Shown: positions 31,771 to 44,806 of the stretch, piece after piece | Layout of the letters: each line of letters begins with the position of its first letter | Numbering within the stretch: the stretch's first letter is position 1 | Source: Dermanyssus gallinae | Lineage: Eukaryota > Arthropoda > Arachnida > Mesostigmata > Dermanyssidae | Assembly (NCBI GenBank): GCA_003439945.1 | Contig: QVRM01002067.1 | Coordinates: 558,001-622,000, forward strand | Length of the DNA stretch: 64,000 nt | Direction: 5' to 3' | Made by a program: the position numbers and the translations under genes | Notes under the pieces: model-generated | Database searches by the model: none | Seen by the model: the letters and a program-made list of their open reading frames with translations, nothing else | Told to the model about the DNA's origin: nothing

Positions 31771-34700
31771 GTTAGTTTTGTCCATGTGTACCTTCCTTTA
31801 AATTATAATTATTCAAATATGTATATAGGTTGACGCTGCGTTTGGCTGCACGTGCTTTTCGTATGCGTTATCACGGGCCTTAGTAGGAAAAACTAAGCAT
31901 TTTGTTACTTTTTGTTGATTGATATTATGGATATTTTATGAGATAATTTACATGTCATCCTACAAAATATGAGTGGCAGGTCTGTTATTTTGGGGGCTTC
32001 TTCACATGGGGCACCTTTATATAAGGCCCCTTGAATACGATGCAGAGGACAATATTTTCATTCATTCAGCAGAACAATACGCAGCAGTCTACGATATGGT
32101 TCATATGACGATCGGAGTTAAAGTTAGGTGAAACTTATACTTCTTAATTGGGGGTTTGAATTTTTAGAGAATAGAAAGGTTAAATTTTAGGTCATCTGCA
32201 TATAAGATAATTGCCACTGCTTAATGCCATTCAATAGGCGTCAAACACAGAAACCTTAGAAATAACACGATGTGCCTAACTTGTCACTAAGCTTGACTCG
32301 GAAAGACATTCACGTAAGGTTGTTATGTCTTCATAATCTATGATGTGCGGTTAAAGATATCTAAGTGTTCAAGCTTTCGAAGCGTAAGAGAGAGGGAGCG
32401 TTGGCCAAGCCGACGTTTTGATCAAAATACAGGTAGTTCAACAGGTTCTTAAAATGAACTTTTCAGAATTCGAATTTTCGCTTTCACTGCTATTGGAAAC
32501 GGCAATTTTTCGACTGCTAGCAGTCAACATATTAGTGTGATTGGCCGTTGCGATTTCGTTTGATCCTGTGCAGCGTATAGGCATGATTTTCAAAAGTGGA
32601 GAAAAACTAGTTTTGAGTGGTTATCAAGCATTTTTATTTTAAAGGTTGGAATGCGACCCAAGTCAAAACTGAGTTAGACTTGGTGTACGGTGACTCTGCG
32701 CCATGTTTTGCCACTGTTTCCAACTGGATTAATGAGTTAAAAAGAGGTCGCAGGAGCACCGAGGGTAAACTACGTTCAGGACGCCCAAAAACGGCAACTG
32801 ATGAGGAAAACGTGGAAGAAGTGCGGAAAATCGTTGCCGCAATTAAGCGAGTGAACGTTAGGAAGAAAGCGGAGGCCTTGGGGATCAGTTTGGGTAGTGT
32901 GCATTTCATTCTGCACGAGAACTTGGAAGATGAAAAAGCTCAGAGCAAAATGGGTGCCGCATTTGCTCAACCAAGGCCAAAAAGACGCGCGTGTTTCCGC
33001 TTCACAGCGAAATTTGGCTACGATGTCGAAAAATCTGTCGGATTTTTGGCGCAGATTCGTGACCGTCGATGATGGGTCCATTACTACACTCCCAAGACCC
33101 AAGGTGGTGAAGGACCTCCGAGAAGGGTGCAGACAACGGCATCGGCCGGAAAGATGATGGCTACGGTTTTTTGGGACCAACGTGGAATAATTCTGGTCGA
33201 CTACCTTGAGAGCGGTAAAACAATTACGGGAGAATATTATGCAAGACTGTTGGACTGCCTGAAGCAAAAACTGATCGTGAAACGGCCCGCTTTGCAGAAG
33301 AAGGTTGTCCTGTTTCACCAGGACAATGCTCCTGCACACAAGTCGCGGCAAGCATCGGCAAAACTGGCCCAACTGAGGTTCTAACTTATTGAACAACCTT
33401 CCTATTCTTCAGACCTGGCCCTCTCTGTTTATTTCCTCTTCGGACATTTGAAGAATAGTCTTGGTGGAAAGCGTTTTTGCAGCAATGAAGAGGTTAAGGC
33501 TGCTGTCAATGCCTATTTTTAGTCTAAAGTCGCGGAATTCTACTCAATAGTAATAAATGCTCTGACATCTTGGTGGAAAAAGTGTATTGAGCTTCTTGGA
33601 GAGTATATCGAATAAGAAAAAATTAAAAACAAGAATTAAAAAATTCTTAGTTTTAATTTTAAGATCTTGTTAAACTATCTGTATACCCCATAGAACGCCC
33701 CACTCGGGCGGTTAAAAATACGTTAAATACAAGCTGGCCAATAGGGGGAAAACCATGTTGTGATGGGTTATTACAATTATTGTTTTATTTCTCGCTCAGT
33801 GCATAATAAATTCTTACTTGCTTTAACTTTTCCAGGGTTGAATACAGAAAGGAAGCAAGCGAATTCACGGGCGATCTTCTTCATTATACGGATAAAAAGA
33901 TGTTTATCTTTCAACCCAATATGTCTAATGGCAGCCTGGAGGATAACATTACAACTGTGAACTTTGCTGCTATTATGTTTTTTTACCCAAACGGCACGCA
34001 GCGCTGGAAATTACAAAAGAAGAGCCTTTTTCTAAACACCACTGTCTACGAATACTTTATAAAAGGGTAAGCTGGATTTATTATCTATTTATTTTGCCAT
34101 ATTTTGCGTATTTGATTGAAGAAGTTAAGGCATACGTTGTTACTTTTCATGAATGATTTGGATCACAATTTACACTTAGTCTACGTCATACTTTGGCAAA
34201 GGGTCCCTGCAAGTGTATCTTACATAATATAGGTTTGATGATCCTTGTACGGGTGCCCTTTGGAAACCTGTTTTTCACAGCAGACTTTTCCTGCCGTATG
34301 CCTCTAAGTCTGCATGCATATCTCTCAGCTCGCTTTAGCACACTTTGCAATGGGGTAACATTGGAGGCTAAATCAAACAATAATGAGCCTACAGAAGACA
34401 AGCGAGCTTTATGGTTTGCTTATTTTAAGAAACTACTATTAAACGTATCTTTCCTGCAGAAGTGTAAATGGTGTGCCATTACACATATTTTTGAAAACTT
34501 TGATTTTCGAGTAACATGCGATTTTAAGCCTAGTTGTCGCGTCTTTAGGAGTGGTTAACAACAGGTCATATAAATCTACAATTTGATGGATACACGTTCT
34601 CAATGTAGCCAGGAAAACGATTGTGTTTAATTCTGTGCCAATAGAGCACCGACAAGCAGTCGAGTTTTTCAGGATTGCACAGCTTTAGCGGTCTAGCTGA

Positions 34701-37700
34701 AAACTTGTTATAGCTTCTGTCTTTCTTGAATCAGCTCTTTTTTGGCACATTAGTCTTAGATTATGTATTTATTTTTACAGCTGAGGCCTTTTTTACACTT
34801 ACAACACACAGAAGTGCACATGGGACCCTGAGATAAAATTATCAAGAACATTCATTGTTCGGGGACACCGCTTGCTTACGTTTGGACGCTCTTGACTGAA
34901 ACTTAAAGAAAGTAAAAATGTTTTTTTTAGGTAAAATATCATCACTGAAAGCCTCAAACATGGCAAAAACCCGTATTTAGAGAACAAGTTAGCACTAGCA
35001 GCGTCCCATACCATTAGACGCTTGGCAAATGCGGTCAAAACTAAATTTAAAATAAGTGCACAATTTTGAACAAAGGAATAATTCATACAAAAGCAATATA
35101 CGAAAAAATATCTTATCTGGCTCCCTAAAGTACTTGCACACGATGCTTTGACGATGTTTCCGATTTCGCTTGTGTAAATAGTTAAGCAATTAGTTTGTAC
35201 AAAAAACTTAATCCATGTGCATCTTCATATGTGAGCATATGGTTCAGATGCACAGTAGCTATACAATGAGCTATCTTATGTAGTACAAACCCCGCTTTCA
35301 CTCTGCAAAGTGTCTTTTCGATATTATTATTAGGAACTAATTACGTTTTGCTGGTCTATGGCCACGGTTTTTTACAGCGGATATTGATACCGGTCTGCTT
35401 AAGCCCAATATAGTTTAGTTCCCCAAGGCTCATGTACCTTTACTCTAAATCGTAGGCGCCATTGATATAGGTTTTACAAGCAGGTGCTATATACGTAGAG
35501 TTCATCAGAAATACATAACTCTGTAGCTGTATAGCGGTGGGTAATTTCGAATAATTGTTAAATAAGATTTATATTCATTTATTTTGCACGTCTGTGGGAG
35601 CCGACGGGTAGGCCTTCCGTGGTTGTCCCAAGCCGCACTGGTCTCGACATATTTACAATTATTTATTCTTTATCCTGCAGTGATTTAGTCGAGTCGCGAC
35701 TTAAAACAATATTCGACTATCTGAGTGTGAGCGCGCCCTGTGCAAATTCCCGCATGCCCCTTAGCAGTCAGTATTAAGTGTTAAGCATTGGAGCGCCTGT
35801 GAACAGCTCGCCGGAGTAATTTCCAATTTGCCAGTCTTGCCCGCTACCGAAATAGCTCAGGCGAATGCGCAAACGCGGCACTACAACAGTGTGCCGTCTA
35901 GCAACAATACCACAGCAACAACACCTAGAGAGCTACCGCTGTGCCAGAAGGAGTACTCGACTGTGCAAATGACCGTGATCAATTCATGTACGTTTGTCAT
36001 CGCCGAATAGAACCAATATTCTATCACATAATCTCAAGTGTCCAAGAGAAGTTTAGTGGTGCGAGCTTGAGCTTCCTGCGCAAAAGCACTTACTAGTGTT
36101 GGCGTATTTAGGCGTGACCGGGCGCAGTTGTGCTACGCACTATGTTTCAAAGACGTATGCTTCTAGAAAGCTAAGCTTGCATACATTTACACGCGAGTCC
36201 ATGGTGATGGGGCACTCATTGACATAGATCAAGAAGATGTCACTTTACAAGCTGCCATAAGGGCAGCAATAGTCAAACGGTAGTCTCGACAAAAGCGGGC
36301 GATCCGTGGTTCCCGCTGCTCTGCTACCTGAAACGACGCGAGGTTTTGACGCTCCGATGCTTATATAATTTACAGTACGTGGACCGCTTTATGGACCATG
36401 GATGACCGAATATAAGCAGGTGAGTGCGGATCGCCAGCGCTGGATTAATGCTGAGGGGCGAAAGAGGAACTTCATATTTATATTATACGTCCGCAAAAGA
36501 GGAACATGCACAACATGTATCGCAAGCTAACAAATCAGCATTGATCTCGCCTCTATATGAACCAATTGCCCCCACGTCGGAATCAGCGATTGAGTATCTA
36601 CTCACTCAGGATCAGCACCTCCTAAATTCTCCTTTCGAGAACGAGGCCGCCAAACTTATGCGTAGTCGCCTAAAGCAAAAAAGCAGTAGTCTCATTGAGA
36701 CCTACCAGAAGCACAGGGTAGAATCTTGCAAGAACTGCAGGTAAGTTGGTTACTCTGTTCAACTATATAGTCGACAAAAAAAACATTGGGCCAGGTCATC
36801 CCTACTATTCAAGAAAAAGCGCAATTCAATACAAATCTATCGGAACGCACACTTATAAGGACTTTTTCAAATTAGATTATTGCAAGACTGTTTCTAACTA
36901 TCGAGAAGACCTTACCGGATTCAGGAATGGTCGAGGTACACATAATGCGTTTTTCGTTCTCCAAGCAATAGTTGAGCGGTTTCTTTGCACGCAGTTTTCT
37001 TTGGTTGCTATTGATAAATCCCTCCGCCATTTAATATTCGACTTAATTCCGGCGCGATAGAGTAGGTGTTTTTTCAGCGAGTGCTTTCCAGTCTTGCTGC
37101 CAAAGATTGCCTGGAAGTGGACATATGGAGTGGTGATACCTTAAAACTAAAACAAAATGTGAAGACTTTGCAGGAAAACCCACTTAATCATTTGCTCTAC
37201 TAGTCGCATACTTAGATCGCAATGTGCGGGCCGAATTCAGTTGTCGTAATATACGCAGACGACAACGTAGTCCCCTATTGCGACCTTGATGTTATCTGCA
37301 GAATTGTTGTAGTGAAGGCTTATCTTCTAAAAAGTGCCTTCAAGTTACTTTATTTTTAATTTACAAACTTGTTTATTTGTAGCAGCGGTGGCTTTGGCGG
37401 CTAACGCACCGTTCGAAACAGGGCAAACAAGCAGTAATGAGACAAAAAATTCTGTAACGAGAACGCGATGACGACAAATGCATTTAGACATTATCGTAAC
37501 ACAAGCAACTTAACCAGTTACGAGCGTCTAAATAGTGATGGCTAGAGCGTAATGCACAGCAAATAAAAGCGATAAAGCGTATCCGTAAGCTGGCATCCAC
37601 AGAAAGTAATCCGCAGGGGCAAAAGTTAAAATTCGTAAACTCCTACTCATAATTTGGATTTAGAATCCATTATATGGCATCATACAGTATATCGATGACA

Positions 37701-40700
37701 GGTCCTGGGCCAATCTCCTGCATGCATTTGGAGGTAAGGGACGATCGAAGACTGTCACTGCGCGTTGCTGCTCGACCTTTTGAACAGAAGATTGTACCAA
37801 TACCTGGTCATAGGTTCTGTAGAGTGGAAACACAACTCTCTGTGTCAAAATAAAATCTCAGTTTGAAAGTTGTTTTATCACAAATGTAAACCGATTCTCT
37901 GTTTTCCTGGGACGGCGAGAAGATGCTTTGCATATGCGCTCGCCGGCCGTAGACCTGCCCAAGCCTCGGCAGAGGCTGGACACCTTGACATCTATATTTC
38001 TCTGTACATTTGCGCTAAATGAACTTTCAGCGATTTCGGCTTTACATCTTAACGTAAAACAGACACTGGCGCCGCATAAGACGTCATTTGTTTCGTATAA
38101 ATTTTTAAATGCGCAACTGAATTGTGAAATAAAATATTTGTACCACATTATTTATGCAAAAATTGCAATTCTTCAACTTTAAAAGAAAGTGCCTCCGTCT
38201 GCGCCATTTATAGGTTTCATGCGCTGGTTCTACTTACGAGACAGCGTAGAAAAGCCTGAGTGGTAATAAACAAACCTGTGTTACACGTGCTAATAACAAT
38301 AGCAATTTCGTTCATAGAAACGTCAACTATGTCAGCATAACTGAGCCAGGATGCGGCTTTTATACAGTAGTGTCTGTATACCTAGCACATCGGTAGTCAG
38401 AGATCCATCATATATGAGTACCCTTTTTGGTTAGCGATTAACGCGATGTAACGAATAGTAATACTGCCTGGCTTTGGGCCAAAGAGATTTGTTTTTTTGT
38501 CGTAATAATGCTTTTTGTTTCTTATCGATACAGATACTACGACCCAATTGTGAGCCCCGCTCGTGAGGCTTCGTTTCCTTTCTTCAGAGACAACACATAC
38601 GCTTACTTCGGTTATAGAAATAGAAACCGGCATTTCATCTATGTGGTGCATACCGATACTAAGAGAGTCAATCATTTCGCCCGTATCACCCATTTCTCGT
38701 AAGTACCTCTCAGTAAAATCAGATTTATATACATATATATATATATAAACATGCCTGGTTTCGGAAAAAAAAGACATAATTAGGTAATCATTTCGTTTAT
38801 TTTCAAACCTAAACTATATGTACAAATATAGACACATTTAAGACTAACCTGTAATACATGTCTCCGGCGCTGTAGTCGGCATGCGATTTTTAATCTAGGT
38901 TGTACATAATACTTAATTATGCTATAGATAATGCTTACCTTATGTAGAATTACCAACACTGAGAAACTATTCTTTTGCCTGCGTCTCCTTCTGTGCCTTC
39001 TAAGAGCCCTCGCCAAGATAAAGCCACCTTTCACTTGTGTTACTGTGTCTCGTGTCAGCGAAATCTAACAAGTCGCTTTTCATCTGGAATTCCACGTCAC
39101 TATGAAGTGCCATAACTTTGGCAGATACTTGAAAGCTTATTGTATGGCGATGTAAACGATAAGCTGCAACAAAATGTCGGCACACTTTCCTCCAAGAGCC
39201 TGAGACAATTGCCCCCCTTAGATATTTTAGAATTCACATCAGCGAACTAGTCAGGGCTTCGTCTTTACTGATTTATACAATTTTCCGTCGCTTTTTTGTA
39301 AAACAAAACATGCCACCACATCTGCCGTTATAAATTCATTGTAAAACCTTGAGTTGGATGCAACATCAGTGTTTACTTGTTGTTGTTACTACCTTTTGAA
39401 TACCACACTAACCAATGTACAACACACCTCTTTATGTGATAGTAAATTCGCCCATATTGTCTAAATTCTCAAAATAATATATGTTCATGTTACTTAATTT
39501 GCAGTTACCTTTATCCGTATGGAAAACAATGCAACAAGCTCGAGGGTACAGGTAAATCAAATATAAATAATTACACTAAAACAGGTATTGGTCTATTTCA
39601 CATTTGCTACATATGCGGAGAGTAGTACTAATTAGCCCCTTACATATACAAGCCCAAGGTCTTGTCGCCAGGAGTCGTGTTAAAGCGATATGGTAATCTG
39701 TCATAAGGTAAGTGAGACGTCAATAGCGTTACATAGGACGTTAGATGTAGCAACACCAAATTAAAAATGTGGTAACGCTTCCTTTTATGTAAAAGAGTAT
39801 ACACACCGTTAATTTTAAAGAAGACCTATAGTAATATTTAAAATGAAAACAAAAAATAGTGAAAGAAGTAGAACATCTCCAGCACGAAAGGAGCGCCCGT
39901 CACTAGTAACTTATGAGATATTGCATGCGAGCGTCAAACGTCGGATAGAGATGACCCCTCGTACCAGCACGGAACTTTAATTTTTAATTATGCTATTAAA
40001 TATGGAAGGACTTTCAGCCCCATAGCGTAGTGTAGGGAACGTTCTCAGATAACCGTAGAGGGAAACGCGGCAGTAAGTGCCTCCGTCTGTTCTTGGTCTC
40101 CTGAGTGAGAGACTACTCACCAAGTTGGGCGAACGCTTAATAACTGCCAAGTACAAGAGAGCCGCACAATTCTCCGAGGCAACGTGGTCTCAATTTTTGA
40201 ATTGCTTTCCAATGGTACCGATCAGGGTTTTTCTAGGGTAAACACGTTAACTTAGACAAAATTGTGGAATAAATCGATGAATAAACTTTTTTGAGGCTGG
40301 CTCTTAGCCACCATCGACCGCTCTCGTTTCACGAGACTGACCCCATCAACTACAAATGTGCAACGGTGGAGATCGAACCCGTGCATCCATGTATCTCCTA
40401 GTAATGTAAGTTTTTCATGGGCGGTATTCTACTTTGGGATAGATGCCTGGCCACCATACTCCGCATTCGACATCGGCTTGAACAGGAATATTGCCAATCA
40501 AATATGGCTTTACAAAGAACATCGAGGCCAACATGGTGTTGCTGCGCTACGGAAAGAAACCAGAAAAAATTACTTAGAATATTTGTCTAGCGAAAAGATA
40601 AATTTATAGTGTATCGCCAGCTCATCGGCAACAGTGTGGTCTATAAATCTAGAGACTCTCTCTTCCTTCAAAGGGTGGCAAAACTTGATAGAATGAATCG

Positions 40701-42038
40701 AGTAGACACCCGTGTCTATCTTTTGGTCACTATTAAAGAACGAGGTGAACGATGTCATGTATATCCTATCAATAGCAGAGCAAAATCTTGCGTTTATGGG
40801 TTAGTTTGCTCCTGAGTTTTTTGGGATATTTACCTAGGGCGCACCAGGATTTTGACGTAGAATATCAACTTTTCGTCGCAGGTAACAATTTGTTTCAAGA
40901 GCCGACACTCGTTGTGTTTGACAAGCCAAGAGCACTATTTTGCTAGATACTTCATTATGTTGCGCTAGCTTAAACGATGGGGTATTCATGTTAACTTTGT
41001 TGCAAAACCCCTCTATCTCATATAGAGTGGGTTGGGACCACTTCAGCAGCGTGCCGCGGACGGACGCCGCGTTCCCGCGTTGGACTTCGAGGTCGAGGCG
41101 CTGTCTCAAGAAAGCCGCAGATTCCTTGTCTTCGGTTGCGAGGTTCAGCTGCGTGCCGACTCTGTGGAGAAGTTTGCGAGTGAGGCTGCCTGGGCCACCT
41201 AAATTCTTGAACGCTATCGGTTATTGGGGCGTACTTTGCGAGCTTTCTCGTTTCGGCTAGATCGCCCCGGCACCGACGGGGCGATCGGTTGAAGGTGCTA
41301 ATGAGTCGGTGACAGTGGCATCCCAGACAAGCATCCTGCCCCTACTGAAGCGAATAAGAGTCATCCCATCCGGGCGCTTGCCATCGTTAGCGGAGAGGCC
41401 CTGGGGCTCTAGAATGCAAGGGAAACCACTTGACCGAAGCGCTCGGCCGAAGCTGTCGTGAATACCGGCATGCCTGGCCCGCCGTCCTGCACTCATGATG
41501 CGCGATAACCCGTGATGGGCTAATTCGTCTACGGGGTGGCCACATTTACACTGATGAGGGAAGACTAGGTCACATACGAGACGAAGACCCACCCCGATTC
41601 TGGTTGTTTTGTCGTCCAGAAGGGTGCCCAGTGGGGCACTTGGAAGTGCATATAGCCAGGCTCCAGATTCTTTAGCAGCGACCGCTCGAAGGCGTCCTGG
41701 TGTTCTTTGTACTGACAGATGCCGGCCTCGTCTGACAGTGCGATGGCGTAGTTCTCGGAACGGGAAAGGGAGGAAATTATCGCTGGCCCTGCAGAGACGG
41801 GCGGATCCGGGACTCCCAGACCCACCTTTGAGAGCGGTAGTTGTGCCTGTTTTCGAGCGGAAAAGCGCCAGCAATAGATTAAGGAGAGTCTCAAGGGCGT
41901 TTAGAGTTAACTCGTTCAATGGACGCAGATCGTCCAACCTTCCTGTTAGATCAGCTCCGCGAAGAAGATGGGTGACCGTCGTAGCTGAAAACGACGGTCG
42001 AAGTAAAAAGGGCGCGCGGTGGGCGCCGAGTGGCGCGA

Positions 42039-42079
<41 letters not shown>

Positions 42080-44765
42080 TGGCACATATCCAGAAATACT
42101 ACTAACACGCAGACCTTCTCTATAGTGGCCGAGCATGAGATGATTATTAGGCACATATTGACGCTTTCTGATCGGCACAACATTTTTTGCAGATGGCGAC
42201 CTTTTCCCAGCGTTCCAAGAACCGCCGAGGAGCGTAAAGATTTTCTTTCCGGACATTGCTAAACCGTGGCCTCTCTATTTACAAAAACAATACGCAATTG
42301 ACGGCGAATTAATCGCTCGTTTTGGCGGAGGCAATGACCTTTTCAATGAAACGGGAAACCGCGAAATCGATGAGTATGGTCTTTAAGCATCTTTTTTTTG
42401 CGGAAGAGGGTTAAATGCAGTTACGCAATACCGCTGCGAGTAGGAAAAATCACTTACCATCTCGGGCCGGGTGGGACTCGACTTGAACTGATAGATGTTG
42501 CTCTGCTGAAATCCATACCCACTAAACGCACCTCCTCCCTAAAACTTTACTTTCTGATGGCCCAGATCTCCATAAAACAGTGCTATGGGCCATCAAGAGA
42601 TGTGGTGAGTGGCCTATCGGGCCATCTGGTCGGGATCGCTCACGGGTTCCCCCACCTTTTAAGGGCACTTTGTCTCATGCCTTGCAAACCAGTTTAATTC
42701 AAAGTTGGTTTACTTTAGCCGCGTCGGCCTTCAAAAGTTTTGCCTCTCCTTACATATTCTATGCTTTGTCTTTAGCACCTTCTGTGCTACTTCAGTTTCT
42801 ACTTCCTAGGCGTGGGTCAAACCCAAGATGTACCCCACCAATTATTTTTATGCCATTTTGCGGGGGGTCCTGAACTTCGGGATGAGTGATTCCCGCTCTG
42901 GACAATCTCTCGCGAATCTTTCTAATCGCCACAGCATTTGAGGAGTGTATGTTGTGAAGTGTCTTTTACGTGTTTTTTTTGTAGAAAACTATGTTTCTGA
43001 TGGCGCCTTTCCGGTTTGGTGAAGGTGTGACTAAGAATTGTTATGTCCCGTAAGAACCTGCGTCAGGTAGAAGTTCAGGTCCCCTCCCGGCCTGGGAAAG
43101 TTTTCTTAGGCTTTTTTTCGGAGGCACTAGAGCGACTGGCATCCCACTTGGCTTGCCAGTCTTCTATAGTGGCGTTTTTCTCTTTATTTGTCGTTCTCTA
43201 TGAGTGTCCTACTTAAGGCTGTCTCTTGAACGCTTTGAGGTCCCAGGGCATGTCCCCGGCGAGCAGCAGAGCTAGGTTTGTGATGATAGTTCTGTACCTT
43301 TGTATTACTTTAAAGACTGCGATCCGCTGCGTTCTGCGTAGAGTCAGCTTTGCTCTTGTTGACTTGAGGGTCGCTCTGGCCCACATGACAGCCCCGAAGA
43401 GCGCGATTGACTTCGCTACGTCCATCAACAGTTTTCTTGTACGAGCCGGCGGTCCATGTTTATTTGGAAGTATCCTGGCAATATGATTTGCCGCCTTGGA
43501 TGCTTTTCCTCAGCTTTCTTTATGGGGCATAAGCCCGTCATGGACATGTCTAGCGTGATCCCAGAGCTTCGTTCGCAAACTTGATTGTTTAACCTTCGAC
43601 CTGTATGTGCAACTTTCTTCTTGCCAGGTAGGAGAATAATCTGACTATTTCTGGGGCGAATGCGAGTCCTGCAGCTTTTATCCATTCCGCAGTTGAGTGC
43701 AAAGCTCCGGTTTGCTGCAGGACGTCGTTGAATTTTAGGCTTCCTGGCTGCCATTGGGAAGACCATCTTGCCGTTTGAAACTGACCACTCCTTAAGATAT
43801 CTAGAAATTGCTTGGTATGGCAGAACGTTTTACAAACAAGCGTGTCTAAGGTATTTTTTCTAATCTCCGTGTACGTTTTTTATATCATGGCTGATTTTTA
43901 ATCCACACCGGCATTTACCTCGTTTAAATTGGAAACCATGAAAACCAATTATAGGGTGGGAAGAGAACCGTTCTGGGTCTCGAACCCAGTCCTCCCAAAT
44001 GCAAGGCAAAGGCTTTGCCACTAAGCCATCTTGCTCAGTTTTCCATAGTAGGTTGTTGAAAGCGTTCTTTACATCCACAAGAGTGACCATGACTAGCTGT
44101 CCCGTACAGATGGTGGATCTACGCATTTGTTCAGCTCTGCTGAGAACCTTGTGTATTGCCGTTAGGATCGATCTATGTTTACCGCAACTAGATTGTGCCA
44201 ATGACAAGAGTCCGCATTTCTCCGCAAACAGCCAGAGCCTTTCTTAGAAAATGGCTTCATATCCCTTGGCTAAGGCGTTTAGGTCACACATAAGGCATGT
44301 GTTGTAGCTTGTGAATTAGCTCTAATGGCCTCCCTTGTAAGCAGTTTTTTAATGGGATATTTGCGTAGGGACTCTCTTCTGCAAAATGGAAACTGCTGAT
44401 TGCTGCAGAATATTTTTCGCTTTGTTTTTGTACAGCTGTTTTTGCCCAACACCGACGCACATGAAGGGAACGTTTGACGCAAGCTTGTGGAACAGGTACG
44501 GCAGTAATACTAAGCCTTCGAGGAAATATTATATTCCAGTTGTGCTTAGCCGGCCTCATTTTCTTTACGCGGATCCTTCATTGTTAGTCAACGTTAACGG
44601 CCTACATCCAAATGAAAAAAAACACCGCTTCTACCTTGACGTCCATGCTGTAAGTAATGTCATATCATTTTACTAAACTATATATTTTCTTTTATAGTTG
44701 TCATTAGGGTACAGTTATTATTATTAGTACGTCGGCTCGACTCGCCCCTGGCCCACGGACAACGC

Positions 44766-44806
<41 letters not shown>

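Noticed and set aside
36255..36325. A tRNA-like stretch (TCAAACGGTAG ... CCGTGGTTCCCGC)
   Set aside because: The B box lacks the TTCRA core and the arms do not pair.
36376..36419. A stretch with good splice signals (TTTACAG|...CAG|GTGAGT) reading VRGPLYGPWMTEYKQ, first taken as a CD36 exon
   Set aside because: Its 44 nt fit neither the phase after exon 2 nor the phase before exon 3, and exons 2 and 3 join perfectly without it to give GYYDP.
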